The position numbers were made by a program, and so were the translations under genes. Shown here one piece after another: positions 26,819-32,951 of a stretch of DNA of 35,786 bases. The stretch lies in the NCBI GenBank assembly GCA_022730285.1, contig DZCQ01000004.1, forward strand, positions 57,817-93,602. Reading direction: 5' to 3'. This DNA is from Flavobacterium psychrophilum (GTDB lineage Bacteria; Bacteroidota; Bacteroidia; Flavobacteriales; Flavobacteriaceae). The notes under the pieces are model-generated. The model searched no databases. It had not been told where the DNA came from and saw only the letters and a program-made list of their open reading frames with translations. Within the stretch, counting starts at the first letter, position 1. Every line of letters starts with the position of its first letter.

Positions 26819-28138
26819 TTAGTTTTTTAATTGATTAGAAAGTTTTTTTAATTCTAAATCGGCTTTTAAATAATCGATAACTATTGATAAATAATTTTGT
26901 TGTGCTTCTCGCAATGAATTGTCGGTTAGCAAAACATCAGTAAGTGCCACTACACCTTGTTTTTGTTGTAAAATTGTTTGATTATAAACATCTTGCGCCA
27001 ATTTTATTTGTTTATCAGCAGTTTCAATTGCTCGTTTATTTGTCACAAGTTGTTGTGTTGTGTTTTCAATTTGCATCGAATTTTGATCGGTTGCAAGACT
27101 ATTTTGAAGATCGTTATTTTCTATTTCAAATTTCTTTTGAACTATTTTTTTATTTGTAATAGTACCATTAAATAATGGATACGAAAATTGAATTCCTGTA
27201 AAACCAGTGGTATAAAAATTCAAAAATTTATTTGGGTTTTTGTCTTGACCAAGTCCCATATAACCATAATTTGCAACCAAGTTTAAAGTGGGGAGAATTT
27301 TGCTGTTTTTAAGTGTCTTTAATTCTGTTTTTAATAATTTATTTTGCGCTTTTAATAACTGAATATCAATAGTTTCTGATTTTTCATAATTTGATATTGG
27401 ATTAAATAGTATGTTTTTATCAATTTCCATTTTTGACGAAATGGGTATTCCAATCGAAAATTTTAATAAATTCAATACTTGGTTGTATTTATTTATTGTC
27501 AATTCTTTTTGCGTAACAAGTTGGTCAACTTGCAATTGCACTTTATTCACATCTGTGGTTTTTGCCATTAAATTATCTCTTAACAACTGCATATTTTTTA
27601 ATAATTTATTGCTGTTTTCAATGTTATTTTCAATAAAAAGCAATTGATTTTGCAAAAGTTGTGCGTTGTAATACAGATTTGTAATATCAAAAAACAATTG
27701 TTCTTCGGTTTTTTGATAATTTATTTGAGAAATTTCCTTTGCAATTTTTGACGCACTTATTCCTCCATTTATTTGTGGATTATATAACGGCATCAGTAAC
27801 TGCAAATTGGCATTAATATTATGTGGCACACCAAATTGAACCTCTTTGTAAGTGCCTGCCGGACCTCCAAAAATAGTAGCAGGCATCAATTGTGTTGGCA
27901 AATCTATAAAATATTTATAATCGGCATTAGCAGTAATTTTTGGATATAAATTTGCGATTGCTTCTTTTTGCTTTTCGGCAGAAATCGCACTATTGTTTTT
28001 GCTGATTTTTAAATTTTTATTTTGCACTTTTGCCGAATCGATACATTTTTGTAGCGACCAAATTTGAGCGTTGATAGTTTGTTGAGATAATAGAAATAAT
28101 ATCCCGAAAATAAGTTGTTTGTAAGTGTTCACTAACAT
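26819..28138 (-). CDS. TolC-like outer-membrane efflux protein
   Basis: 439 residues with a signal peptide (1-24, ending TINAQ). It has the coiled-coil-rich repeat structure of TolC channels, two similar halves with ISKNNSAISAEKQKEAIANLYPKI-type and LLKTELKTLKNSKILPTLN-type helices. The C-terminal EAQQNYLSIVIDYLKADLELKK is a common ending of the family. Its order before adaptor and permease is the usual Bacteroidota arrangement of RND triads. Confidence 0.93.
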   Translation of the reverse strand: MLVNTYKQLIFGILFLLSQQTINAQIWSLQKCIDSAKVQNKNLKISKNNSAISAEKQKEAIANLYPKITANADYKYFIDLPTQLMPATIFGGPAGTYKEVQFGVPHNINANLQLLMPLYNPQINGGISASKIAKEISQINYQKTEEQLFFDITNLYYNAQLLQNQLLFIENNIENSNKLLKNMQLLRDNLMAKTTDVNKVQLQVDQLVTQKELTINKYNQVLNLLKFSIGIPISSKMEIDKNILFNPISNYEKSETIDIQLLKAQNKLLKTELKTLKNSKILPTLNLVANYGYMGLGQDKNPNKFLNFYTTGFTGIQFSYPLFNGTITNKKIVQKKFEIENNDLQNSLATDQNSMQIENTTQQLVTNKRAIETADKQIKLAQDVYNQTILQQKQGVVALTDVLLTDNSLREAQQNYLSIVIDYLKADLELKKLSNQLKN

Positions 28139-28159
28139 AATAAAGCAAATTTTTTTAAT

Positions 28160-28184
28160 CGGTGAGTTTTGTTAAAACCCACCG
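28160..28184 (-). other. Stem-loop between the small protein gene and the TolC-like gene
   Basis: CGGTG-A-GTTTT (28160-28170) pairs with AAAAC-C-CACCG (28174-28184) around a 3-base loop, with one A-C mismatch. It is the most GC-rich hairpin in this cluster. It sits 12 bases after the small gene stop and 22 before the outer-membrane protein start. It could partly terminate or process the message so that SQR2 and the efflux genes are expressed at different levels; no U run follows on the minus strand. Confidence 0.55.
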
Positions 28185-28195
28185 AAATAATTATT

Positions 28196-28327
28196 TTAAT
28201 TTCTTGTTCCTCCGTGACCTAATGCCACAACTAACATGATTTTGATACTTAAATAGAAGTATCTAAAAAGTTGCAGAAATGGGTTTTGCATTTTTGCGTG
28301 TTGTGCTTTTGATATTCTTTGTGCCAT
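28196..28327 (-). CDS. Small amphipathic protein of 43 residues, function unknown
   Basis: Read directly in the 210-base gap between SQR2 and the outer-membrane efflux gene: ATG at 28327, TAA at 28196-28198. The protein has a basic, polar N-terminus (MAQRISKAQHAKMQNP), an aromatic and aliphatic helix with two basic residues (FLQLFRYFYLSIKIMLVVAL, about residues 17-36) and the polar end GHGGTRN. This looks like a membrane-surface helix. It starts 21 bases after the SQR2 stop, on the same strand. Since SQR2 also ends in an amphipathic, aromatic tail, a partner role in membrane docking is possible but unproven. I do not recognise the family. Support is the tidy spacing, strand and composition. 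Confidence 0.6.
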   Translation of the reverse strand: MAQRISKAQHAKMQNPFLQLFRYFYLSIKIMLVVALGHGGTRN

Positions 28328-28348
28328 TTTTTTTAGTTTTGTATATTT

Positions 28349-29809
28349 TTATTCGGGAATTAACCACCAAAAAGGTCTCATTTTTGCTTTGTAAATAAAT
28401 GCATAATGCAAAGTCATTTTAAGCCAATGTCCAGCAAGACCAATATCTCCAAAGGTTTTTTGAATATCCCGTCCGCCTGTTTTTGGATATTTTTTGTAAT
28501 CTGGAACAATTGGATATGTGGTAATACTCACACCACTACCTTTTGTCATTCCATATCCTGCCGAAGCAATGCAAGCGGCTCCCATATTGCCCATCGAACC
28601 TTTGTGGTGCAAGTCCATTTTGCCGTTTTTAATGGCGTCAATAATGTTATCGGCAACCAAAACGGCTGTAATTCCTGCTGGCATTCCTGTTCGTGGTGGT
28701 GCAGGGAAAATATCGGTTCCGTTTTTGCTTTTTCGTGGTTTTGAAATAGAATGTGGTGGTGCAAATGCAATTCCTGGTGCAAAAATATTAGAATAACTTG
28801 GATTTTGATAGGTTTCTGGCCAATCTTGCACTGTCCATTCTTCATACGGTTTTAGCGAATAATCCGCATCGACAATCATAAACCCTTTGAATAATTTGTC
28901 GGTAATGTCATTATTTTGTTTGTCAAATGCTTTGAAACCGTGTCCAGAAAAAGACGGAATTAGCATTGCAAAATCGAACTCTTCTGTTTTGTATTCACCT
29001 TCTAGATTTTCGTAATGTGCTTTTCCATCTTCAATTTTTGTAACTCCCGCACCCAAAATCCATTTAATATCACGGTCTTCAAAAACCATTTCAACCATTT
29101 GGCTAGACTTCATGATGCTACTTCCGTAAGACATTAGCATTCCGTCCATTCCAAAATCTCCCAATTCAGCTTCGTTAGAAATCCAAGTTATTTCAAATTT
29201 GTCTCTAATTTGAAATTTGTCTAATTCTTTTTCGACATTCAAAATATATTCAAAAGCGGCACCTTGACAAGTTGCTTTTGCATGACCTGTTCCGATAAGG
29301 ATTTTTGCTTTTTTATCAGATTTTTTTGTTTGGTCAATCAATTTATGCAAAGCCTCAGAGGCGTGAGCAGCGTGGTCATAGGTGCAAACAGAAAACGTTT
29401 TGTTGGTGCCTGGGAGTAATCCTTCGGTTAAATCGAAAGCTAGTTTTGGACCTGTTGCATTTATTAAATAATCGTAAGTAATAACTTCTTGTTGTCCTTG
29501 CTTTTCGCCAAATGGGTATTCTACTAAAACATGTTGTTTTTCTTCAGTTGCATTTCCTTCTGGATGAAATGATATTGCTTTTGCTTGCTTGTATCCAATT
29601 CCTTTTCGTTTATAAATTGGTTCCAGAGGAAAATAAACTTCTTCGGGTTTCATTTTTCCGATACCAACCCAAATATTTGATGGCACCCACTGGTAATTTC
29701 TGTTAGGTGAAACCACAAGAATTTCGTGTTCTTTGCTTAATTTTCTTCGCAAATGTCCTGCTGCTGCATGACCTGCAATTCCTGCACCTAATATTACAAT
29801 TTTTGCCAT
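28349..29809 (-). CDS. Sulfide:quinone oxidoreductase-type FAD flavoprotein with three redox cysteines
   Basis: 486 residues. The N-terminus MAKIVILGAGIAGHAAAGHL is the FAD-binding loop. Only three cysteines are present: Cys142 (FSVCTYDH), Cys181 (HAKATCQGAAFEY) and Cys413 (GNMGAACIASAGYG). Their spacing resembles the three conserved cysteines of bacterial SQRs that bind sulfide and build polysulfide. NPSYSNIFAPGIAFA and TGMPAGITAVLVADNI are the second FAD region. The end HYAFIYKAKMRPFWWLIPE is aromatic and membrane-active. A flavocytochrome c sulfide dehydrogenase flavoprotein is an alternative, but no cytochrome partner is adjacent. It follows the TetR gene after 36 bases. Confidence 0.86.
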   Translation of the reverse strand: MAKIVILGAGIAGHAAAGHLRRKLSKEHEILVVSPNRNYQWVPSNIWVGIGKMKPEEVYFPLEPIYKRKGIGYKQAKAISFHPEGNATEEKQHVLVEYPFGEKQGQQEVITYDYLINATGPKLAFDLTEGLLPGTNKTFSVCTYDHAAHASEALHKLIDQTKKSDKKAKILIGTGHAKATCQGAAFEYILNVEKELDKFQIRDKFEITWISNEAELGDFGMDGMLMSYGSSIMKSSQMVEMVFEDRDIKWILGAGVTKIEDGKAHYENLEGEYKTEEFDFAMLIPSFSGHGFKAFDKQNNDITDKLFKGFMIVDADYSLKPYEEWTVQDWPETYQNPSYSNIFAPGIAFAPPHSISKPRKSKNGTDIFPAPPRTGMPAGITAVLVADNIIDAIKNGKMDLHHKGSMGNMGAACIASAGYGMTKGSGVSITTYPIVPDYKKYPKTGGRDIQKTFGDIGLAGHWLKMTLHYAFIYKAKMRPFWWLIPE

Positions 29810-29845
29810 AATAAAAAAATTATTTTGTAAAGTTACTCAATATTA

Positions 29846-30430
29846 TTATACTTTGATTAATTTTAAGATCGATTGAATCATATTATTTCCTTCGATTTGA
29901 ATATCATATTCAAAATCAGAAATTCGCCATTTATACATTTGCAATCGGAAGGCTCCCATTACTATATGCATTAAATCTTGTGGCGAAATGGTATAAACAA
30001 ATTCTCCAGATTTTTGCCCTGCACTTATAATTGGGAAGAGATAGCTAGTTTTAACTTTCATAATTCTCAAAACGGCTTCGTTAATTTTTTCACTTTCTTC
30101 CCATAATCCATCTGAAAAAACAGCTACAATAAAATAGGGTCTTTCTTTAAAATAGGCAAATTGATTTTGAAAAAGAGCTACAAGATTATGCTCGGCACTT
30201 TTACTTTGATCAATAATATACTGGTAACGATTTGTCATACTTTCTGCTAGATAATCTAGGAGAGATAGTATAATGTCTTCTTTACTTTGAAAATGTCTAT
30301 ACAATGCACTTTCGGAAAAATGCATTTCTTGCGACAATCTTTTTACTGTCAAGCCGCTAACACCCGCTTGAGTAAGTATTTTGCCTGCTGCCTCTATAAT
30401 TTCTAGTTGTCTCTCTGTAATTTGAACCAT
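29846..30430 (-). CDS. TetR/AcrR family transcriptional regulator
   Basis: 194 residues. The N-terminal DNA-binding domain (about 5-55) has VSGLTVKRLSQEMHFSESALYRHF followed by SKEDIILSLLDYL, the standard TetR pattern. The C-terminal part is a helical ligand domain. The gene starts 14 bases after OsmC and precedes SQR2 and the RND genes on the same strand, so it is a likely repressor of its own unit. A 7-bp inverted repeat just before its start is a candidate operator. Confidence 0.93.
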   Translation of the reverse strand: MVQITERQLEIIEAAGKILTQAGVSGLTVKRLSQEMHFSESALYRHFQSKEDIILSLLDYLAESMTNRYQYIIDQSKSAEHNLVALFQNQFAYFKERPYFIVAVFSDGLWEESEKINEAVLRIMKVKTSYLFPIISAGQKSGEFVYTISPQDLMHIVMGAFRLQMYKWRISDFEYDIQIEGNNMIQSILKLIKV

Positions 30431-30440
30431 TTTTGTGCCA

Positions 30441-30462
30441 ACAATTATGCTATTTTAATTGT
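30441..30462. promoter_or_regulatory. Inverted repeat at the OsmC/TetR junction
   Basis: ACAATTA (30441-30447) and TAATTGT (30456-30462) are perfect inverted copies with an 8-base spacer. The total span is 22 bases, a usual TetR operator size. The right arm lies in the last codons of OsmC and the left arm 11 bases before the TetR ATG. Confidence 0.4.
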
Positions 30463-30900
30463 AACCTGCATACTCACTTTAGATTTTATAGAATTTGAAA
30501 TTAAGCAAGCTTTTTCTGCCTTTTCTACAATTCGTTCTGCTCTTGCTATATCTTTTTCATCTACAATGGTTACTGTTGGAGATAGTATAATTTCGCTCAT
30601 CATGTACTTGCCATCTACCACTTCTAAAACCCCATTGGATTCGCAACTAAACGCTGTAAAATCTAGCTTAGAATTCTCGGCGATTGATAAAAAAGTAGTC
30701 ATTAAGCAACTACTTACTGCGGCAGTAAATAAATGTTCTGGAGACCAAATTCCTGGCATTCCTTTTGGAAATTCTGGTGGTGTTGCAACAGCAATAGTTT
30801 CTTTGCTATGGTTGTTGTAAGCATCAATTTCTGGAGAAATTAAATTTCCCCTTCTTTCACCTTCCCAATTAACTGTAACACTATAAAGATGTTTATCCAT
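30445..30900 (-). CDS. OsmC/Ohr family protein
   Basis: 151 residues, the usual length of the family, which reduces organic peroxides and, in some members, sulfane-sulfur species by means of two cysteines. Cys65 in AAVSSCLMTTFLS and Cys132 in KAEKACLISNSI are at the expected places, and SPEHLFTAA before Cys65 is the conserved active-site helix. Cys86 is an extra cysteine. It is the first gene of the unit OsmC-TetR-SQR2-small protein-RND, with a promoter-like arrangement at 30972-31015. Confidence 0.93.
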   Translation of the reverse strand: MDKHLYSVTVNWEGERRGNLISPEIDAYNNHSKETIAVATPPEFPKGMPGIWSPEHLFTAAVSSCLMTTFLSIAENSKLDFTAFSCESNGVLEVVDGKYMMSEIILSPTVTIVDEKDIARAERIVEKAEKACLISNSIKSKVSMQVTIKIA

Positions 30901-30971
30901 TTTTTATATTTATTATTAAATCTTAATAAAAACCAATAAATCTTATTATGACTAAATCATATAGACCTGAA

Positions 30972-30979
30972 CAAAAGTA
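30972..30979 (-). promoter_or_regulatory. -7 box of the OsmC-TetR-SQR2-RND unit
   Basis: The minus strand reads TACTTTTG (TAnnTTTG). The start would be near 30967, with a 67-base leader that contains two AAATCTTA direct repeats 20 bases apart (30918 and 30938). The palindrome at 31002-31015 takes the place of the -33 element. Confidence 0.5.
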
Positions 30980-31001
30980 TTATAAATGCATTGTTTTTTA
31001 A

Positions 31002-31015
31002 GTAACAAAAGTTAC
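31002..31015. promoter_or_regulatory. Perfect Crp/Fnr-like palindrome upstream of OsmC
   Basis: GTAAC-AAAA-GTTAC, a perfect inverted repeat with flanks giving AGTAA-N6-TTACA, the Crp/Fnr spacing. Its centre lies about 41.5 bases upstream of the start expected from the -7 box. It is nearly the same as the site before SQR1, at the same distance. I see no other feature in the 222-base gap 30901-31122. Confidence 0.55.
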
Positions 31016-31122
31016 ATATTGTAAAATATAAAAATTTTTATTTATAGAGAAATGCTTTTGAAAACATCATAAAACACATTAATTCAATTAGTTATCCATA
31101 AAATTATTTTTAATTTTAATCT

Positions 31123-31557
31123 TTATTTTATACTAAGAAGATAATTAGACAACAACTCTTTATCTTTTGCAGTAAGCTTAGCGTCTCTATGAATTAAAAG
31201 ATAAGATTCTAATGGCATACCTCCCTCTGTTATCTCTTTAGCTGCTTTATGTGCTTTTTTAACTTGTTTTGACAAATCGTAATCTGCGAAAGTAGAAAAA
31301 TTAAGTTTACTTCTCCCTTCCTCTATATGGCTTTTTAGAAACCATCCTACTGGTTGTATGTTTGTGTACCAAGGATAAACAGTTTCGTCAGAATGACAGT
31401 CATAACAAGATGCTTTAAGAATGGCAGAAATATTTTTTGGTGGGTTATTTATATATAAAAAATCTTTAGTCTTATCTGCCGGAGGGTTTGTTTTGTCAAT
31501 CCTGAAAAACTGAATAACAACAAAAACGATTAAAAATATTTTTAAAAAAGTTTTCAT
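31123..31557 (-). CDS. Haem-binding CxxCH protein (periplasmic c-type cytochrome)
   Basis: 144 residues. A single N-terminal hydrophobic segment (about 4-18) serves as signal or anchor. The haem site is Cys51-Tyr-Asp-Cys54-His55 followed by SDETVYPWYTNIQPVGWF, the pattern of the Bacteroidota haem-binding domain family. The likely distal ligand is Met114 in EGGMPLESYL. It lies upstream, in transcription order, of the OsmC unit with its own gap; an electron transfer link to the SQR or cytochrome bd genes is only suggested by proximity. Confidence 0.9.
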   Translation of the reverse strand: MKTFLKIFLIVFVVIQFFRIDKTNPPADKTKDFLYINNPPKNISAILKASCYDCHSDETVYPWYTNIQPVGWFLKSHIEEGRSKLNFSTFADYDLSKQVKKAHKAAKEITEGGMPLESYLLIHRDAKLTAKDKELLSNYLLSIK

Positions 31558-31590
31558 AGCAGTAATTTTAAGTTTTAAGGTAGCTAAGAT

Positions 31591-31634
31591 AAAAAAAATA
31601 GCATCCCTGAACCACTTTTTATAAGCTATTTTTT
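31591..31634 (-). terminator. Terminator downstream of nth
   Basis: AAAAAATAGC (31593-31602) and GCTATTTTTT (31625-31634) form a 10-bp stem over a 22-base loop. On the minus strand it ends in eight T residues, 43 bases after the nth stop. Confidence 0.65.
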
Positions 31635-31676
31635 CTAATTATTCAAAAACAATATCTAATTTCCAATTGCAAAGTG

Positions 31677-32339
31677 TCAGTATATTTTTTTTGCTTTATA
31701 ATATTCTGTGATAAGTACCTTTCTCCCTATTGTTTTGGTAATAATATCTTTCTCTAAATCCCATCCTCTAGCCGGCGAATATTCTCTTCCATACCATATA
31801 ATTTGCAAATGAAGATCGTTCCAAATTTCCTCTGGAAATATTTTTTTTGCGTCTTTTTCGGTTTGAACTACATTTTTTCCAGAACTCAAATTCCATCTAT
31901 ACATTAATCTATGAATATGAGTATCCACAGGAAATGCAGGTATTCCAAAAGCCTGACTCATTACAACACTTGCGGTTTTATGTCCTACAGACGGCATCGC
32001 TTCTAGCAATTCGAAATTAGCGGGAACTATCCCATCATGTTCCTCAATTATCATTTTAGACAAACCATAAATTCCTTTAGATTTCATTGGCGAAAGTCCA
32101 CACGGCTTGATTATTTCTTTAATTTCTTCTACCGAAAGTTTTGCCATATCGTACGGATTATCTGCTTTTGCAAAAAGTATTGGTGTGATTTGATTTACAC
32201 GAACATCTGTACATTGTGCAGACAATAAAACCGCAATTAGCAATGTATAAGGATCTTTATGGTCTAACGGGATTGGAATGGTTGGATATAATTCCTTTAA
32301 CGTATTTATAACAAAATTTATGCGTTCTTTTTTTGTCAT
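31677..32339 (-). CDS. nth: Endonuclease III, lacking the [4Fe-4S] cysteines
   Basis: Base-excision glycosylase/AP lyase for oxidised pyrimidines. 220 residues from the ATG at 32339. The helix-hairpin-helix is MPSVGHKTASVV with catalytic Lys121; the catalytic Asp139 is in PVDTHIHRL. The C-terminal region, where E. coli Nth has four cysteines that bind a cluster, reads YGREYSPARGWDLEKDIITK and has no cysteine. The only cysteines are Cys43 and Cys80. It is therefore a cluster-free variant. The upstream gap of 68 bases is shared with the divergent bcp gene. Confidence 0.93.
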   Translation of the reverse strand: MTKKERINFVINTLKELYPTIPIPLDHKDPYTLLIAVLLSAQCTDVRVNQITPILFAKADNPYDMAKLSVEEIKEIIKPCGLSPMKSKGIYGLSKMIIEEHDGIVPANFELLEAMPSVGHKTASVVMSQAFGIPAFPVDTHIHRLMYRWNLSSGKNVVQTEKDAKKIFPEEIWNDLHLQIIWYGREYSPARGWDLEKDIITKTIGRKVLITEYYKAKKIY

Positions 32340-32345
32340 TTTTAT

Positions 32346-32353
32346 TAAATTTG
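32346..32353 (+). promoter_or_regulatory. -7 box for bcp
   Basis: TAAATTTG (TAnnTTTG), 54 bases before the bcp ATG. No good -33 element is present. Confidence 0.4.
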
Positions 32354-32407
32354 CTTTGTAAAAGTACAATTAATAATATTATTATTTTTTAAAATTAATT
32401 TATAACT

Positions 32408-32860
32408 ATGATAACAGTAAAAATAGGCGACAAATCTCCTGATTTTTCGGGGACAGATCAAGATGGAATAACACATAATTTAAATGATTATAAAGGCAAG
32501 AAACTAGTGCTTTTTTTTTATCCAAAAGCAAACACTCCTGGTTGTACTGCCGAAGCTTGCGATTTAAGAGATAATTTTGACAAATTTGAAGAAAAAAATT
32601 ATGCTTTATTAGGTGTGAGTGCTGACAATGCAAAATCGCAATTAAAGTTTAAAGATAAGTTTGCATTACCATTCCCGTTACTTGCAGATGAAGACAGAAA
32701 GGTTCTTAATGCTTTTGGGATTTGGGGTCCAAAAAAATTTATGGGCAGAGAATATGATGGTATTAACAGAACTACCTTTGTTATTGACGAAAATGGATTT
32801 ATTGAACATATAATTACCGACGTAAAAACTAAAATACATGCTTCGCAAATTCTAAAATAG
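32408..32860 (+). CDS. bcp: Thioredoxin-dependent thiol peroxidase (BCP-type peroxiredoxin)
   Basis: Reduces H2O2 and organic peroxides in the cytosol. 150 residues. The peroxidatic Cys46 is in YPKANTPGCTAEACDLRD, with the resolving Cys51 five residues later, as in the alpha-BCP type. DEDRKVLNAFGIWGPKKFMGRE and TTFVIDENG are also typical. Single gene, closed by a terminator. Confidence 0.95.
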   Translation: MITVKIGDKSPDFSGTDQDGITHNLNDYKGKKLVLFFYPKANTPGCTAEACDLRDNFDKFEEKNYALLGVSADNAKSQLKFKDKFALPFPLLADEDRKVLNAFGIWGPKKFMGREYDGINRTTFVIDENGFIEHIITDVKTKIHASQILK

Positions 32861-32879
32861 AAATTTCATGATAAAAAAA

Positions 32880-32915
32880 TAGCAACTAAATCTTTTATTT
32901 AGTTGCTACAATTTT
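32880..32915. terminator. Terminator after bcp, also for the convergent unknown gene
   Basis: TAGCAACTAAA (32880-32890) and TTTAGTTGCTA (32898-32908) form an 11-bp perfect stem with a 7-base loop, followed by CAATTTTTTT on the plus strand and preceded by A residues that give T on the minus strand. Confidence 0.85.
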
Positions 32916-32951
32916 TTTGAATGTTTTTTGTTTTTGTGATTCAAAAGAAAT

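Noticed and set aside
28406..28845. Several overlapping open frames on both strands inside the SQR2 gene
   Set aside because: They are antisense or out-of-frame shadows of the 486-residue SQR2 frame, lack recognisable domains, and disappear when the real codon pattern is considered.
29826..29840. GTAAAGTTAC-like sequence before SQR2 as a fourth Crp/Fnr site
   Set aside because: It shares only the half GTTAC; the spacing is wrong for a palindrome with N4, and no -7 box is near.
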